Shown: positions 1 to 9,925, counted from the stretch's first letter. The stretch: DNA of 47,277 bases from Belnapia rosea (GCF_900101615.1 NZ_FMZX01000028.1:1-47277), one strand, 5' to 3'. Notes: generated by a model not told the origin, from the letters alone. Translations and numbers: made by a program.

Positions 1-329
1 GCCCGGGCGACGCCCTCAGCGGCGGCAAAGACATATTGCAGGTCGGCATGGCCATCGCCGCGGCGCGACGGGGTGCCGACGGCGAGGAAGACGCAGTCCG
101 CCCCCTCCATCGCCTCCTCGAGGCTGGTGGTGAAGCTCAGCCGGCCGTCCTTCTGGTTGTCGATCACCAGCTTGTCGAGACCCGGCTCATAGATCGGGAT
201 CACGCCGCGGTGCAGCGCCTCCACCTTCGCCGGATCAGTGTCCACGATGCAGACATTGATGCCGAACTCGGCAAAGCAGGCACCAGACACCAGCCCAACA
301 TAGCCAGCCCCGAGAACTGCAATCCTCAT
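1..329 (-). CDS. ugd: UDP-glucose 6-dehydrogenase, N-terminal part
   Basis: Only the first ~109 codons are inside the window; the gene runs off the left edge. Translation from the ATG at 329 begins MRIAVLGAGYVGLVSGACFA, the Rossmann NAD-binding start (GxGYVG) of the UDP-glucose/GDP-mannose dehydrogenase family, followed by a strand-two acidic region (IVDTDPAKVEAL), the YEPGLD motif and the AVGTPS motif. The family oxidises UDP-glucose to UDP-glucuronate in the cytoplasm, a precursor for acidic exopolysaccharide. It is transcribed away from the rhamnose operon, from which it is separated by about 680 bases, and fits a polysaccharide locus. GDP-mannose dehydrogenase is the alternative; UDP-glucose is more likely from the N-terminal motifs but the substrate-binding C-terminus is not visible. 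Confidence 0.9.
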   Translation of the reverse strand, partial: MRIAVLGAGYVGLVSGACFAEFGINVCIVDTDPAKVEALHRGVIPIYEPGLDKLVIDNQKDGRLSFTTSLEEAMEGADCVFLAVGTPSRRGDGHADLQYVFAAAEGVAR

Positions 330-1009
330 CGCGCATACTCCTGTTGCAAACCTGTTGCAGGGCTGAAGTGCCAGCCAAGCATGCCGGCATCAGGCCGGAC
401 TTCAGGAATTGCGGTGGTGCTGGGCTGGTCCATACAACGCCGCATGGTTGCGAGGGAATATTAGGTCAGCGGGCGCGATCAAACCACGTTGCGCACCCTC
501 TCTTGGTGAGGAGCCAAGCGGCGGGAGGACTTCTCCGCCCCTGGATCTGGGCTGGAACATGCGGCGGCGTCTGGGTTGGGCGTGGAGGCGGGCTGTGACG
601 GCGGCTGGTCCTCAGGGAAGAACACACTACCGGTCCGAACCCGGTTGATCGCTAAAGGCTGGCCTTCTGGAGAGGCCGATTTTATAAAACCGCGAAGTCT
701 TTCATGCTCGGCAGCCGAGCGTAAAATGGAGATAGAACATGCCGCTGCCACAAAGCTCTTCCTCAGTCATTAATGGATAGGGGCGGGCAGTCTGCAGGAT
801 ACTTCGTGGTGATCTTGCTAAAATCAGTTGTCGGGAACATTCTCATCTATGATTTTTACTAACATATTAATAGACGATATTCCTGCGGGATGCCGTAATT
901 CAGGATTGCGATCGCGTTTTCGTGTGCTACAACTCGCCGCGCTGCGGCGTGGCGGTGCATGGAGGCGAGGTCGGTGTCAGTGTCCCTCAGGCAGGATGGC
1001 CCGCAGCCC
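330..1009. promoter_or_regulatory. Divergent intergenic region with an AT-rich island
   Basis: About 680 bases between the divergent ugd and rfbC genes with no ORF that looks coding on either strand. The stretch from roughly 830 to 900 is strikingly AT-rich for this genome (runs such as ATTTTTACTAACATATTAA). It probably holds the promoter of the rhamnose operon and perhaps a silencer or regulator site. I could not fix -35/-10 boxes with confidence. Confidence 0.4.
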
Positions 1010-1591
1010 ATGACGAGCAGCGGCAACCAGACGGCGACGCGGTTCGCGGTGGCGGGCCCGGTGCTGGTGGCGTCGCGGCGGTTTGGTGACCATCGCGGCT
1101 TCTTCGTCGAGAGCTACAGCGCGCGCGACTTCGCCGCGATCGGCATCGCCGATGTCTTCGTGCAGGACAACCACTCGCGCTCGGAGCAGGCGGGGACGGT
1201 GCGCGGGCTGCACTTCCAGCTGGCGCCGCACGGCCAGGCCAAGCTGGTGCGGGTGCTGCGGGGCGCGATCCTCGACGTGGCCGTCGACATCCGCCGCGGC
1301 TCGCCGACCTATGGCCGGCATGTGGCGGCGGAGCTGACGGCGGAGAACGGGCACCAGCTCTATGTGCCGGTGGGCTTCGCGCATGGCTTCTGCACGCTCG
1401 TGCCGGAGACCGAGGTGGCCTACAAGGTCACCGACTACTACGCCCCGGAGTGCGACCGCGGCATCGCCTGGAACGACCCGGACCTTGCCCTGCCCTGGCC
1501 CTTCGACGCTGAGGCGGTGCAGCTCTCCGACAAGGACCGCCGCGCGCCGCGGCTGCGCGACATTCCGCCCGCCTTCGAGTGGGGGATCTAG
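1010..1591 (+). CDS. rfbC: dTDP-4-dehydrorhamnose 3,5-epimerase
   Basis: Third enzyme-type of dTDP-L-rhamnose synthesis: it epimerises C3 and C5 of dTDP-4-keto-6-deoxy-glucose. The 193-residue product has the cupin-type RmlC features: a RGFFVESY stretch, TVRGLHFQ with the catalytic histidine, [22 protein letters not shown] and the C-terminal [11 protein letters not shown]. An in-frame ATG at 959 exists, but the ATG at 1010 is preferred because family members start close to the conserved FxVxGPVL segment and the upstream codons have no family match. It is the first gene of rfbCBDA; rfbB starts two bases after its stop. Length is normal for the family. Confidence 0.95.
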   Translation: MTSSGNQTATRFAVAGPVLVASRRFGDHRGFFVESYSARDFAAIGIADVFVQDNHSRSEQAGTVRGLHFQLAPHGQAKLVRVLRGAILDVAVDIRRGSPTYGRHVAAELTAENGHQLYVPVGFAHGFCTLVPETEVAYKVTDYYAPECDRGIAWNDPDLALPWPFDAEAVQLSDKDRRAPRLRDIPPAFEWGI

Positions 1592-1593
1592 GC

Positions 1594-2655
1594 ATGCGCA
1601 TCCTCGTCACCGGCGGGGCCGGCTTCATCGGCTCGGCCGTCACCCGGCTCCTGGTGCTGGAGCGCGGCGCGACCGTGCTCGTGGTCGACAAGCTGACCTA
1701 TGCCGGCGACCGGCGCTCGATCCGCGACTGCGAGGGGCGGCCCGGCTTCGCCTTCCTCGAGGCGGATATCTGCGACACGGCGCGGATGCGCGCCGCCATG
1801 GCGGAGTTCCGGCCGGATGCGGTGATGCACCTCGCCGCCGAGAGCCATGTCGACCGCTCCATCACCGGCGCGGCGGACTTCATCGAGACCAACATCAACG
1901 GCACCTTCTCCATGCTGGAGGCGGCGCGCGGCTACCATGCCGGGCTGGAGGGCGAGGCGCGGGCGCGCTTCCGCTTCCACCACATCTCGACCGACGAGGT
2001 CTTCGGCTCGCTGGGTGAGACCGGGGCCTTCAGCGAGACCACGGCCTATGACCCGCGCTCGCCCTACTCGGCGAGCAAGGCAGCCTCCGACCACCTGGTC
2101 CGCGCCTGGCACGAGACCTATGGGCTGCCGGTGCTGGTGACGAACTGCTCGAACAACTACGGGCCGTACCACTTCCCCGAGAAGCTGATCCCGCTCATCA
2201 TCCTCAACGCGCTCGATGGCAAGCCGCTGCCGGTCTATGGCGATGGCAGCAACATCCGCGACTGGCTGCATGTCGAGGACCATGCCCGCGCCCTGGTCGC
2301 GGTCGTCGAGCAGGGCCAGGTCGGCGAGACCTACTGCATCGGCGGCCGGGCGGAGCGGCGCAACCTCGATGTGGTGCAGACCATCTGCGACCTGCTCGAC
2401 GAGCGCCGGCCCGGCGCGGCGCCGCGGCGGGGGCTGATCCAGTTCGTCACCGACCGGCCGGGGCATGACCAGCGCTACGCCATCGACTGCAGCAAGATCG
2501 AGCGCGAGCTCGGCTGGCGGCAGCAACAGAGCTTCGAGACCGGGATCGCGGCGACCATCGACTGGTACCTGGCCAATGAGTGGTGGTGGCGGCCGCTGCG
2601 CGAGGGGCGGTACAGCGGCGAGCGGCTCGGCCTCATGGCCGGGGCGGCCGGCTGA
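1594..2655 (+). CDS. rfbB: dTDP-glucose 4,6-dehydratase
   Basis: Converts dTDP-glucose to dTDP-4-keto-6-deoxyglucose with bound NAD, the first committed rhamnose step. The 353-residue protein is an extended [12 protein letters not shown] at the N-terminus binds [14 protein letters not shown] follows, [11 protein letters not shown] carries the active-site [14 protein letters not shown] gives the YxxxK catalytic pair, and [14 protein letters not shown] and [15 protein letters not shown] are typical of RmlB. An upstream in-frame start at 1579 overlaps rfbC; the ATG at 1594 begins MRILVTGG exactly as the family does. Its stop TGA shares a base with the ATG of rfbD, implying translational coupling. 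Confidence 0.97.
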   Translation: MRILVTGGAGFIGSAVTRLLVLERGATVLVVDKLTYAGDRRSIRDCEGRPGFAFLEADICDTARMRAAMAEFRPDAVMHLAAESHVDRSITGAADFIETNINGTFSMLEAARGYHAGLEGEARARFRFHHISTDEVFGSLGETGAFSETTAYDPRSPYSASKAASDHLVRAWHETYGLPVLVTNCSNNYGPYHFPEKLIPLIILNALDGKPLPVYGDGSNIRDWLHVEDHARALVAVVEQGQVGETYCIGGRAERRNLDVVQTICDLLDERRPGAAPRRGLIQFVTDRPGHDQRYAIDCSKIERELGWRQQQSFETGIAATIDWYLANEWWWRPLREGRYSGERLGLMAGAAG

Positions 2656-3548
2656 TGCGCGTCCTCGTCATCGGCCGCACCGGCCAGGTCTCGACCGAGC
2701 TGCTGGCGCGGCTGCCGGCGGCCGGCCACGAGGCAACCGGGCTGGAGCCGCCCGGGTTCGACCTGACGGATGCGGCGCAGGTCGAGGCGGCCTTCGCCCG
2801 GTACCGGCCGGAGGCGGTGATCAACGCCGCCGCCTATACCGCCGTCGACCGCGCCGAGGATGACCGGGCACCCGCCTTCGCGGTGAACGCCACCGGGCCG
2901 CGGCTGCTCGGCGAGGCGGCGGCGCGGGCCGGGGTGCCGGTGATCCACTACTCGACCGACTATGTCTTCGACGGGGTCAAGGGCAGCCCCTACACCGAGG
3001 CCGACGCGCCGGCCCCCGTCGGGGCCTATGGCGCCTCCAAGCTGGCCGGCGAGCTGCTGCTGCACCTGGCGCAGCCGCGCAGCGTGACCTTCCGCACCGC
3101 CTGGGTCTGCTCGGCGCATGGCAACAACTTCGTCAAGACCATGCTGCGCTCTGGGCGGGAGCGGCCGGAGCTGCGCGTCGTCGCCGACCAGCACGGCGCG
3201 CCGACCTTCGCCGACGACCTCGCTGATGCCGCCATCGCGCTGCTGCCGCGGCTGGCGGCGGCGCCGGCGGGCGAGGACTGCTTCGGCGTGTTCCACCTGA
3301 CCGGGCAGCCCTACACCACTTGGCACGGCTTCGCCGAGGCGATCTTCGCCGGCGCCGCCGCGCGCGGGCAGGCGGCACCGAAGCTCACGGCGATCACCAC
3401 CGCCGACTACCCAACCCGGGCCACACGGCCGGCCAACTCGCGCCTCGACTGCAGCCGCGCGGCGGAGCGCCTCGGCATCCAGGCCGCCGACTGGCGGCGG
3501 GGCCTCGACCGCTGCCTCGACGCGCTGCTCAAGGAGACCACCCCATGA
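2655..3548 (+). CDS. rfbD: dTDP-4-dehydrorhamnose reductase
   Basis: Catalyses the last step, NAD(P)H-dependent reduction to dTDP-L-rhamnose. The 297-residue product starts [16 protein letters not shown], the RmlD-type GxxGQ nucleotide motif. [22 protein letters not shown] and the YGASKLAGE catalytic YxxxK segment follow, then [19 protein letters not shown] and the C-terminal [12 protein letters not shown], all hallmark RmlD segments. The start is fixed by the TGATG overlap with rfbB, and the stop overlaps the rfbA start by ATGA. Nothing unusual in length or motifs. Confidence 0.96.
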   Translation: MRVLVIGRTGQVSTELLARLPAAGHEATGLEPPGFDLTDAAQVEAAFARYRPEAVINAAAYTAVDRAEDDRAPAFAVNATGPRLLGEAAARAGVPVIHYSTDYVFDGVKGSPYTEADAPAPVGAYGASKLAGELLLHLAQPRSVTFRTAWVCSAHGNNFVKTMLRSGRERPELRVVADQHGAPTFADDLADAAIALLPRLAAAPAGEDCFGVFHLTGQPYTTWHGFAEAIFAGAAARGQAAPKLTAITTADYPTRATRPANSRLDCSRAAERLGIQAADWRRGLDRCLDALLKETTP

Positions 3549-4414
3549 AGGGCATCGTGCTGGCCGGCGGCAGCGGGACCCGGCTCTACCCGGCAACGCT
3601 CGCCGTCTCGAAGCAGCTGCTGCCGGTCTATGACAAGCCGATGGTCTACTACCCGCTCTCGGTGCTGATGCTGGCCGGGATCCGCGAGATCATGGTGATC
3701 TCGACGCCGCATGACATGCCGCTCTTCGAGCGGCTGCTGGGCGATGGCAGCCAGTGGGGCATCCGCCTGACCTACCAGGTGCAGGACAAACCGAACGGCA
3801 TCGCCATGGCGCTGGTGCTGGCGGAGGAGTTCCTGGCCGGCGAGCCCTCGGCGCTGGTGCTCGGCGACAACATCTTCCACGGCCATGAGCTCGACCTGCG
3901 GATGGCGGAGGCCCAGGCGGCGCATGGCGCGGCGGTGTTTGCCTATCGCGTGGCGGACCCCGAGCGCTACGGCGTGGTGGCCTTCGACGCGGACGGCCGG
4001 GCGCTGTCGATCGAGGAGAAGCCGGCGCAGCCGAAGTCGGACTGGGCGGTAACCGGGCTCTACTTCTACGACGGCCGGGCGCCGGCCATTGCGCGCAAGC
4101 TCTCGCCCTCGCCGCGGGGCGAGCTCGAGATCACCGACCTGAACCGGGTCTATCTCGAGGAGGGCACGCTGCGCGTGGCCCGCCTCGGGCGGGGCTATGC
4201 CTGGCTCGACACCGGCACGCACGACAGCATGCTGGAGGCGGGCGAGTTCGTCCGCGCCATCGAGAAGCGCACCGGGCAGAAGGTGGCCTCGCCGGAGGAA
4301 ATCGCCTGGCGCCGCGGCTTCATCACCGACGAGCAGCTGCTCACCATCGCCAAGCCGCTGATCAAAAGCGGCTACGGCCAGTACCTGATGCATATGCGGG
4401 AACAAGAGCGGTAG
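3545..4414 (+). CDS. rfbA: Glucose-1-phosphate thymidylyltransferase
   Basis: Makes dTDP-glucose from glucose-1-phosphate and dTTP, the entry reaction of the rhamnose pathway. The 289-residue protein opens [18 protein letters not shown], the nucleotidyltransferase G-G-x-G-T-R-L-x-P signature. It continues [18 protein letters not shown], an [10 protein letters not shown] metal-site motif, [20 protein letters not shown] and [10 protein letters not shown], all RmlA hallmarks. The ATG at 3545 overlaps the rfbD stop by ATGA. It completes rfbCBDA, so the operon alone can convert glucose-1-phosphate to dTDP-L-rhamnose. Confidence 0.97.
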   Translation: MKGIVLAGGSGTRLYPATLAVSKQLLPVYDKPMVYYPLSVLMLAGIREIMVISTPHDMPLFERLLGDGSQWGIRLTYQVQDKPNGIAMALVLAEEFLAGEPSALVLGDNIFHGHELDLRMAEAQAAHGAAVFAYRVADPERYGVVAFDADGRALSIEEKPAQPKSDWAVTGLYFYDGRAPAIARKLSPSPRGELEITDLNRVYLEEGTLRVARLGRGYAWLDTGTHDSMLEAGEFVRAIEKRTGQKVASPEEIAWRRGFITDEQLLTIAKPLIKSGYGQYLMHMREQER

Positions 4415-4543
4415 GCCTGCTCCCGACAGGCATTGCGGCAGCCGGGGCTTCGGAGTGCCGGCGCGTCCCGAGAATGGGACGAATCGTGATTTAATGGGCG
4501 TGTCATCTCGGCGTCGGGACCAGGAGAGCATGAACGGCCCGGC

Positions 4544-4672
4544 ATGGACTGGAGCCTGGCTGCCGCCTACGGCAGCGACCCTAATTTGTGGTACGACATC
4601 AAAACGACTTCCGTGTCCGCCCGGGAATGCGTAAAGAGGCTCATCGTCGATCTTGTTGGGAAATCGATATGA
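4544..4672 (+). CDS. Possible 42-residue protein coupled to the next gene
   Basis: An ATG at 4544 opens a 42-codon frame beginning MDWSLAAAYGSDPNLWYDI and ending LIVDLVGKSI. Its TGA overlaps the ATG of the following gene as ATGA (4669-4672), the same arrangement as the real gene junctions nearby. Residue composition looks coding rather than random for high-GC DNA. The GAGAGCATG at 4525-4532 offers a second start at 4530 in another frame, which ends sooner. I know no family for it; it could be a leader peptide or the remnant of a longer gene. Confidence 0.35.
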   Translation: MDWSLAAAYGSDPNLWYDIKTTSVSARECVKRLIVDLVGKSI

Positions 4673-5181
4673 GTGCTTCCTTGATGTCCAGCACCCTGCC
4701 GGCGGGGCCTGGGCAGAAGCCGGCTCCAGGAGCGGTGTTCGACCTCGGGGTCAGCCGCCTGTTCGGCCATGGCGACCTGGGCGATGAGGGCATGGTGTCG
4801 GGCTGGGCGGTGCCCGAGGACAACCACAACTGGAATGACGGTATCGAGGCCTCCTTCGTACTCGCCGTGAAGGCCGGCGGCGGGGCTCTCGAGCTGGTGG
4901 TCGAGGGTGTGCCCCTGACCGGCGAGACATGCCCGAGCCAGAATATCACGCTCTACGCGAATGGCTTCCGGGTGGGCTTCTGGTGCCTGAACGAGGGTGG
5001 TCCCCAGCGGCTGACCGCGCGGATCGAGCCCGAGCAGGTGTTCTGGCGCGGCAAGCTTGGCTACATCAAATGCGTCTGGGTCATGCCGAACAGCGTCCGG
5101 CTTTCCGAGATCCGGGATAGCACCGATACGCGCCAGCTGGCCTTCTGCTTCCGTTCGATCCTGCTTCGGGACGTGCCGTAG
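4669..5181 (+). CDS. Unknown protein with a GW-type beta-sandwich
   Basis: A 170-residue protein without signal peptide or membrane segment. After a Pro/Gly-rich start it contains GMVSGWAVPEDNHNWNDGIE, then alternating short hydrophobic strands (FVLAVKAG, LELVVEGVPL, ITLYANGFRVGFWCL, YIKCVWVMPN). This resembles the GWA/GWCW beta-sandwich modules fused to glycosyltransferases further down the operon. A longer frame begins at 4588, but the ATG at 4669, in ATGA overlap with a small ORF, is preferred. It sits between rfbA and the glycosyltransferase genes, so a role in recognising or ordering nascent polysaccharide is possible. That role is inference; no enzymatic motif is visible. Confidence 0.65.
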   Translation: MSASLMSSTLPAGPGQKPAPGAVFDLGVSRLFGHGDLGDEGMVSGWAVPEDNHNWNDGIEASFVLAVKAGGGALELVVEGVPLTGETCPSQNITLYANGFRVGFWCLNEGGPQRLTARIEPEQVFWRGKLGYIKCVWVMPNSVRLSEIRDSTDTRQLAFCFRSILLRDVP

Positions 5182-5421
5182 GGCCTGCTGCTGCCGGTCG
5201 GCCGCCCTTGTCTGCTCTCCGCACAACAGGTGGCCACTGTTCTCCGGTGTGGAGGGCGGGTGGGGCGCCCGCGTCCAGGCACCCGGATGAAGACCACCCC
5301 CGGAGCCGTCCTTGAGGAGGCTCAGGCTTTGGCTGCCCGGGGCCAGGCATGTCGCGCTGCGGCCTTGCCGCGGGGTTCCGAAGTCGTCCTGCACTGATAC
5401 GGGTCAGAGGAGGAATGCGCC

Positions 5422-7065
5422 ATGAAGGGTCATATCGACCTGGTCACGCCTGAAGGGCTGGTGTCAGGCTGGTGCTGGGACGAGACATCGCCTGGCGCCA
5501 GGGTCCATGTCACCATCGTCGTGGACGGCGTGGATATGGGCAGCACCCTGGCCTGCCTGTACCGGGGCGACCTGAAGCAGGTCGGGATCGGCGACGGGCA
5601 CCACGCCTTCCAGCTCACGCTCAGCCAATTCCCTTTCGCCAACAGGCGGGAGCAGCGGGTCACGCTGATCGACACCGCGACCCGGACCATCATCTGTCCG
5701 CCCTTCATCCTGCGGAGCAAGGTCACCGCCGATTTCGATGGAAGGCTCGAGCAGCTGGAACTCCGCAGCCGCCTTCTCGAGGAGCGGCTGAAGGAGGAGG
5801 TGGCGCCCAACGGTGACGCAGCCTACGCCGAGCTGTTCTCGGTCATCGGCCACTTCTTCTCTGGTCTGTCGCAGAACATCGCGCAGGGACGGCATCTGGG
5901 TGCAGGCCAGACGCTGGATGCCATCCTGAAGGGGGCCGCGAGCACCTTCCCGCCGCTCCACTTCGCCGAGCCGGAGCGGCACGAGCTGACCATCCTGATC
6001 GAGGCGTCCGTCCCGTTGCGGCAGCTGCATGCCTGCCTCGCGCGGCTCAAGGCCGCGAATGCCGATTCGGTTGCCCGCATATTCGTCATCGACACCGGCC
6101 TGGTGGACGAGGTCGCCCTGATCCCGGGTATCGCGCGGGGTGTCGGCTATGTGCGGGCTGCCGCGGATCTCTGCTCCGAATGGGCGACGCTGCTGCGGGC
6201 GGATCGCGCGGAGTTCGTGATGCTGCTGAGCGGCCGGGCGATCGTCGGTGAGACCTTCATCGACGAGATAACCGGCACCTTGCGGATCTTCGACAATGCC
6301 GGCGCGGTCGGCGGCTGTGCCGTGAAGGCCGATGGCGCGCTGCGGCATGGCGGCCTGACCCTGCAGGACGGAACCCTCCTGGACTGTGTGCAGTCCGGCC
6401 ATCCTGAGCCCGGGGCGGACCTTGCCGTGCTGCAGCCGATGCACGCGCTGTCGCATCAGGCGGTGTGTTTCCGCAGCGCTGCCCTGCGCCATGCCGGTGG
6501 CCTCGATGACGTGTATGGCGATGAACTCGGCGCTGCCATCGTCGATCTCTGCTTCCGCATGCGGGGGCAGGGCTGGACCGTATTGAGCCAGCCCCTGGCG
6601 AGCCTGTCCCTGCAGCCGAGCTTTACCGGCGAAGGCTGGATGACGCGGGCCTTGCAGATGCCCTCCCGGGCGGGGGATTTGCTGCGAAGCCGCTGGTTCG
6701 CCCATGAGGGGGCTACGGTACCGCTGCGGCACGGCACCCAGGCCGTTGTCCTCGGCCATCCCGGCAACACCCAGGACGACCTTGCCGCCGCCCTGCACCT
6801 GCAGCATGCGGGCTACAGGGTTGTCTACGTCACCTCCGTCGATCACGACGTCTATGACCTTTCCATGTTTCGGCGGATCGGGGTCTCCATCATCAGAGGC
6901 GGCGAGGTGGCCGCTGCCCTGATGGCCGCACCAGGCATCCTGATCTTCGCCGCCGAACGCGCGCCCGTGCTGCGGAAACGCGCGAAGGACAGCACCCTGG
7001 TCATCGGGATGAGGGCGCTGAAGCGGGTGGTTCACGCCCCGCAGCCGCTCGAGCGGGCCGGCTGA
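5422..7065 (+). CDS. GW-module plus GT2-like protein with lost catalytic motifs
   Basis: A 547-residue protein with a good ribosome site (GGAGGAATGCGCC) before the ATG. Residues ~3-95 form a beta-sandwich module marked by GLVSGWCWDE. A short charged helix (~112-128) follows. Residues ~190-400 align by eye with a GT2 fold: a strand-loop at FVIDTG, LLSGRAIVGETFIDE, AVGGCAVKADGALRHGG and AALRHAGGLDDVYGDELG. The usual GT2 residues (the DD after strand 2, the NND metal motif, the ED of the base region) are not there. The last ~100 residues (VVLGHPGNTQDDLAAAL) look like a separate Rossmann-type piece. It starts a run of overlapping glycan genes, ending one base before the next start. It may be a structural or regulatory partner of the active transferase next door. 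Confidence 0.75.
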   Translation: MKGHIDLVTPEGLVSGWCWDETSPGARVHVTIVVDGVDMGSTLACLYRGDLKQVGIGDGHHAFQLTLSQFPFANRREQRVTLIDTATRTIICPPFILRSKVTADFDGRLEQLELRSRLLEERLKEEVAPNGDAAYAELFSVIGHFFSGLSQNIAQGRHLGAGQTLDAILKGAASTFPPLHFAEPERHELTILIEASVPLRQLHACLARLKAANADSVARIFVIDTGLVDEVALIPGIARGVGYVRAAADLCSEWATLLRADRAEFVMLLSGRAIVGETFIDEITGTLRIFDNAGAVGGCAVKADGALRHGGLTLQDGTLLDCVQSGHPEPGADLAVLQPMHALSHQAVCFRSAALRHAGGLDDVYGDELGAAIVDLCFRMRGQGWTVLSQPLASLSLQPSFTGEGWMTRALQMPSRAGDLLRSRWFAHEGATVPLRHGTQAVVLGHPGNTQDDLAAALHLQHAGYRVVYVTSVDHDVYDLSMFRRIGVSIIRGGEVAAALMAAPGILIFAAERAPVLRKRAKDSTLVIGMRALKRVVHAPQPLERAG

Positions 7066-7066
7066 C

Positions 7067-9925
7067 ATGGACGGATTCTCCGCCGCCCCTGGCGTCATCG
7101 ATACGGCCCCGGCCGGAGACGTCCTGAACTGCCTGCAGCCGATCCTGGACGGGAAGGCCGTGGCGGTCTGGGGCGGCGACGCTGAAGGATGCCGCGAGGC
7201 GCTATGCACCGCTGCCGGTATCCGGCGCGCGCCGCGGCGGCGCTGGACCAAGGGGGAGGTGCTGATCTGCCTCGATCCAGGGCGTGCGACGGAGTTCTGC
7301 CGGCTGCCGATCACGGCCGCCGCCCTGGCGGCGGGCGATCTGGTGGTGGCGCTCAGCGACATGCCGAGATTGCCGGAGGCGCCGGAGGCGGCGCATGCGG
7401 CCCGTTACGCCTGCCGCCTGGTCAGGGGCGCGATCGTTCAGGACAGCCGCTTCCCACGGAGCCGGGTCCTGACGGCCCAGCGGCCGGTCATCGCACCGGC
7501 GCCTGATTTCCATATCCTGATGTGGTCGTCCGAGCCGCTGCCCGCGCTGGCCTCGGGCCTCCATGAATGCAACGGCCCTGGTGAGGTGAGCGTCCTCGGC
7601 GCCGGGCCGGAGATGGGGCTGGACAGGGTGGAGCGGCCTGTCGCGGGCGCCGTCGCCCTGGCAAACAGGCTGCTCAAGGTCGAGGACCGGACTCTCGAAT
7701 TGCGCCGCGAGATCCGGGCGCTGAAGGCGCGGCTTGCCGAGCGAGGCGGGGCGGGCCCGGCTGCTGCCAGCCATCTCGATGCCGCTGCGGCGCGGCACTC
7801 CTGGCCGCTTGCCGAGACGCCGGGGCGGGACCCTGCGGCGCTCGGCCTCTATGACCGCCGGCCGGATGACGCGGCGATCCTCGCGGCGCAGGCCGGGCTG
7901 GAATTCATGGAGGCGCACGGCCTGCTCGGCCAGGCGCCGGATTTCGGCCGGGCGGTCGGGACGCTCAACGCCATGCCGCGGGCGCTGAGGCTCGAGGCGG
8001 AGGCGCCTGACGTCTCCATCGTCATCCCAATCTACGGCCAGCTTCCCTATACGCTGAACTGCCTGCACAGCCTGTTCATGCATCGCTCGCGCTACTCGGC
8101 CGAGGTCATCGTCATCGACGACTGCTCGCCGGACCGGTCGACCGAGGAGCATGTGCCGCATATCGCGGGCGTCCGCTTCCACCGGCAGGAGAGGAATGGC
8201 GGCTTCATCCAGAGTTGCAACACGGGCGGCGCGCTGGCGAAGGGCCGCTACGTCCTCATGCTCAACAACGACACCCGCGTGGTGGATGAGTGGCTGGACG
8301 AGTTGATCGACGGGTTCAGCCTGTTCCCGCGGGCCGGGCTGGTCGGCTCCAAGATGCTGTATCCGGATGGCTCGCTGCAGGAGGCCGGAGGCATAGTCTG
8401 GCGCGACGGCGGGGCCTGGAATTACGGCCGCAACGACGATCCGAACGACCCGCGCTACTGCTTCGCCCGCCAGGTCGACTACATCTCGGGCTGCTCCGTC
8501 GTCCTGCGGAAGGATGTCTGGGACGAGCTTGGTGGCTTCGACCCGCATTACGCCCCGGCCTATGCGGAGGATGTCGATCTCTGCCAGCGGGTGATCTCGC
8601 GCGGGCTGGAGGTGTGGTTCCAGCCCCGCTCCCGTGTCGTCCACTATGAGGGCAGGACATCCGGTACCAGCACCTCGGGCGGCGTGAAGGCCTATCAGGT
8701 GACGAACCTGCGCAAGCTCTTCCTGCGCTGGCGCGACCGGTTCGAGAATTTCCGCCGGAACGCGGAGGCGCCCTATCTCGAGCGGGAGCGCCATGTCCGC
8801 AAGCGCATACTGTTCATCGACGCGGTGACGCCGACACCGGATCAGGATGCCGGTTCCGCGCAGATCGTCATGGCGCAGCGCTGTGCGCAGGCCGTGGGGT
8901 ACAAGGTCTGCTTCGCTCCGGAAGATAACTGGCTCTTCGATCCGCGCTACACGCCGTGCATGCAGCGCGAGGGCGTGGAATGCTTCTATGCGCCCTTCGA
9001 TGTCGGCCTGGACAACTACCTGGGCCGCTACGGCAGCCTCTTCGACATCGTCATGGTCTACCGCGTCAACGTCCTGCACAAGGCCTTGCCCGCGATCCGC
9101 CGGCTCGCCCCGCAGGCCCTGGTGCTGTTCCATGTGTCCGACCTGCACTACCTGCGCCAGCAGCGGCAGGCGAGGCTGGACGGCGACACGGCAGCCCTGC
9201 AGGCGGCCGAGAACCTGAAGGTCCTCGAATTCGACATGGTGCGGGAGAGCGACTGCACCATCACCCATTCGACGGTCGAGGCGGAGATCCTGGCGCAGGA
9301 GGTGCCGGAGGCGCCGGTCACGGTCTGGCCGCTGATGTCGGAGGTGGCCGGCACCACGACCCCCTTCGAGGCGCGGCGCGACATCTGCTTCCTTGGCGGC
9401 TACCGCCATCCACCCAATGTGGATGCAGTCTTCTTCTTCGTCCGCGAGGTGCTTCCGCTCATCCATGCGGAGCGGCCGGAGATCCGCTTCATCATCGCCG
9501 GCGCCAACCCGACGGCGGAATTGCTGCAGCTTGCGAGCGACCGGATCATCGTGACCGGCATGGTGGACGACCTGGCGGATGTCTTCGACAGGTCCCGCGT
9601 CTTTGCCTGCCCGCTGCGCGCCGGCGCCGGTGCCAAGGGGAAGGTGATGTCGGCGCTCTCCTACGGCCTGCCGGTTGTCTCCACCGCCATCGGCGTGGAG
9701 GGGGCAGGGCTGGAGGCGGACCGGCATGTGGTGGTGGCCGACACGCCGGAGGCGCTCGCCGCAGCCTTGCTCCGGGTCTATGACGACCGCCTGCTCTGGC
9801 AGGCCTTGTCGGACGCGGGCCAGGACCTGGTGCGCGAGCAGTTCTCGCTCGCCATGGGCAAGCGGCAACTCTCGGAGGCGATCGAGAAGGGCTATCGCAA
9901 GCGGCTGGGCCTGCTGGATGCCTGA
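7067..9925 (+). CDS. Bifunctional GT2-GT4 glycosyltransferase
   Basis: A 952-residue cytoplasmic protein with two transferase domains. The first ~300 residues are poorly conserved and include a charged coiled-coil stretch near 205-230. Residues ~315-560 are an intact GT2 domain: VSIVIPIYGQLPYTLNCL, VIVIDDCSPDRS, MLNNDTRVVDEWLDEL with the metal-binding NND, SGCSVVLRKDVWDELGGFD and AEDVDLCQRV. Residues ~590-950 are GT4/GT-B like: ILFIDAVTPTPDQDAGS, CFLGGYRHPPNVDA, RIIVTGMVDDLADVF and CPLRAGAGAKGKVMSALSYG. The family adds successive sugars to O-antigen or exopolysaccharide repeat units from nucleotide sugars; rhamnose is a plausible donor sugar given rfbCBDA, but that is inference. It starts one base after the previous stop and overlaps the next gene by 8 bases. 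Confidence 0.92.
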   Translation: MDGFSAAPGVIDTAPAGDVLNCLQPILDGKAVAVWGGDAEGCREALCTAAGIRRAPRRRWTKGEVLICLDPGRATEFCRLPITAAALAAGDLVVALSDMPRLPEAPEAAHAARYACRLVRGAIVQDSRFPRSRVLTAQRPVIAPAPDFHILMWSSEPLPALASGLHECNGPGEVSVLGAGPEMGLDRVERPVAGAVALANRLLKVEDRTLELRREIRALKARLAERGGAGPAAASHLDAAAARHSWPLAETPGRDPAALGLYDRRPDDAAILAAQAGLEFMEAHGLLGQAPDFGRAVGTLNAMPRALRLEAEAPDVSIVIPIYGQLPYTLNCLHSLFMHRSRYSAEVIVIDDCSPDRSTEEHVPHIAGVRFHRQERNGGFIQSCNTGGALAKGRYVLMLNNDTRVVDEWLDELIDGFSLFPRAGLVGSKMLYPDGSLQEAGGIVWRDGGAWNYGRNDDPNDPRYCFARQVDYISGCSVVLRKDVWDELGGFDPHYAPAYAEDVDLCQRVISRGLEVWFQPRSRVVHYEGRTSGTSTSGGVKAYQVTNLRKLFLRWRDRFENFRRNAEAPYLERERHVRKRILFIDAVTPTPDQDAGSAQIVMAQRCAQAVGYKVCFAPEDNWLFDPRYTPCMQREGVECFYAPFDVGLDNYLGRYGSLFDIVMVYRVNVLHKALPAIRRLAPQALVLFHVSDLHYLRQQRQARLDGDTAALQAAENLKVLEFDMVRESDCTITHSTVEAEILAQEVPEAPVTVWPLMSEVAGTTTPFEARRDICFLGGYRHPPNVDAVFFFVREVLPLIHAERPEIRFIIAGANPTAELLQLASDRIIVTGMVDDLADVFDRSRVFACPLRAGAGAKGKVMSALSYGLPVVSTAIGVEGAGLEADRHVVVADTPEALAAALLRVYDDRLLWQALSDAGQDLVREQFSLAMGKRQLSEAIEKGYRKRLGLLDA

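Noticed and set aside
959-1009. Upstream start for rfbC at 959
   Set aside because: The extra 17 residues have no family counterpart; the ATG at 1010 gives a normal-length protein.
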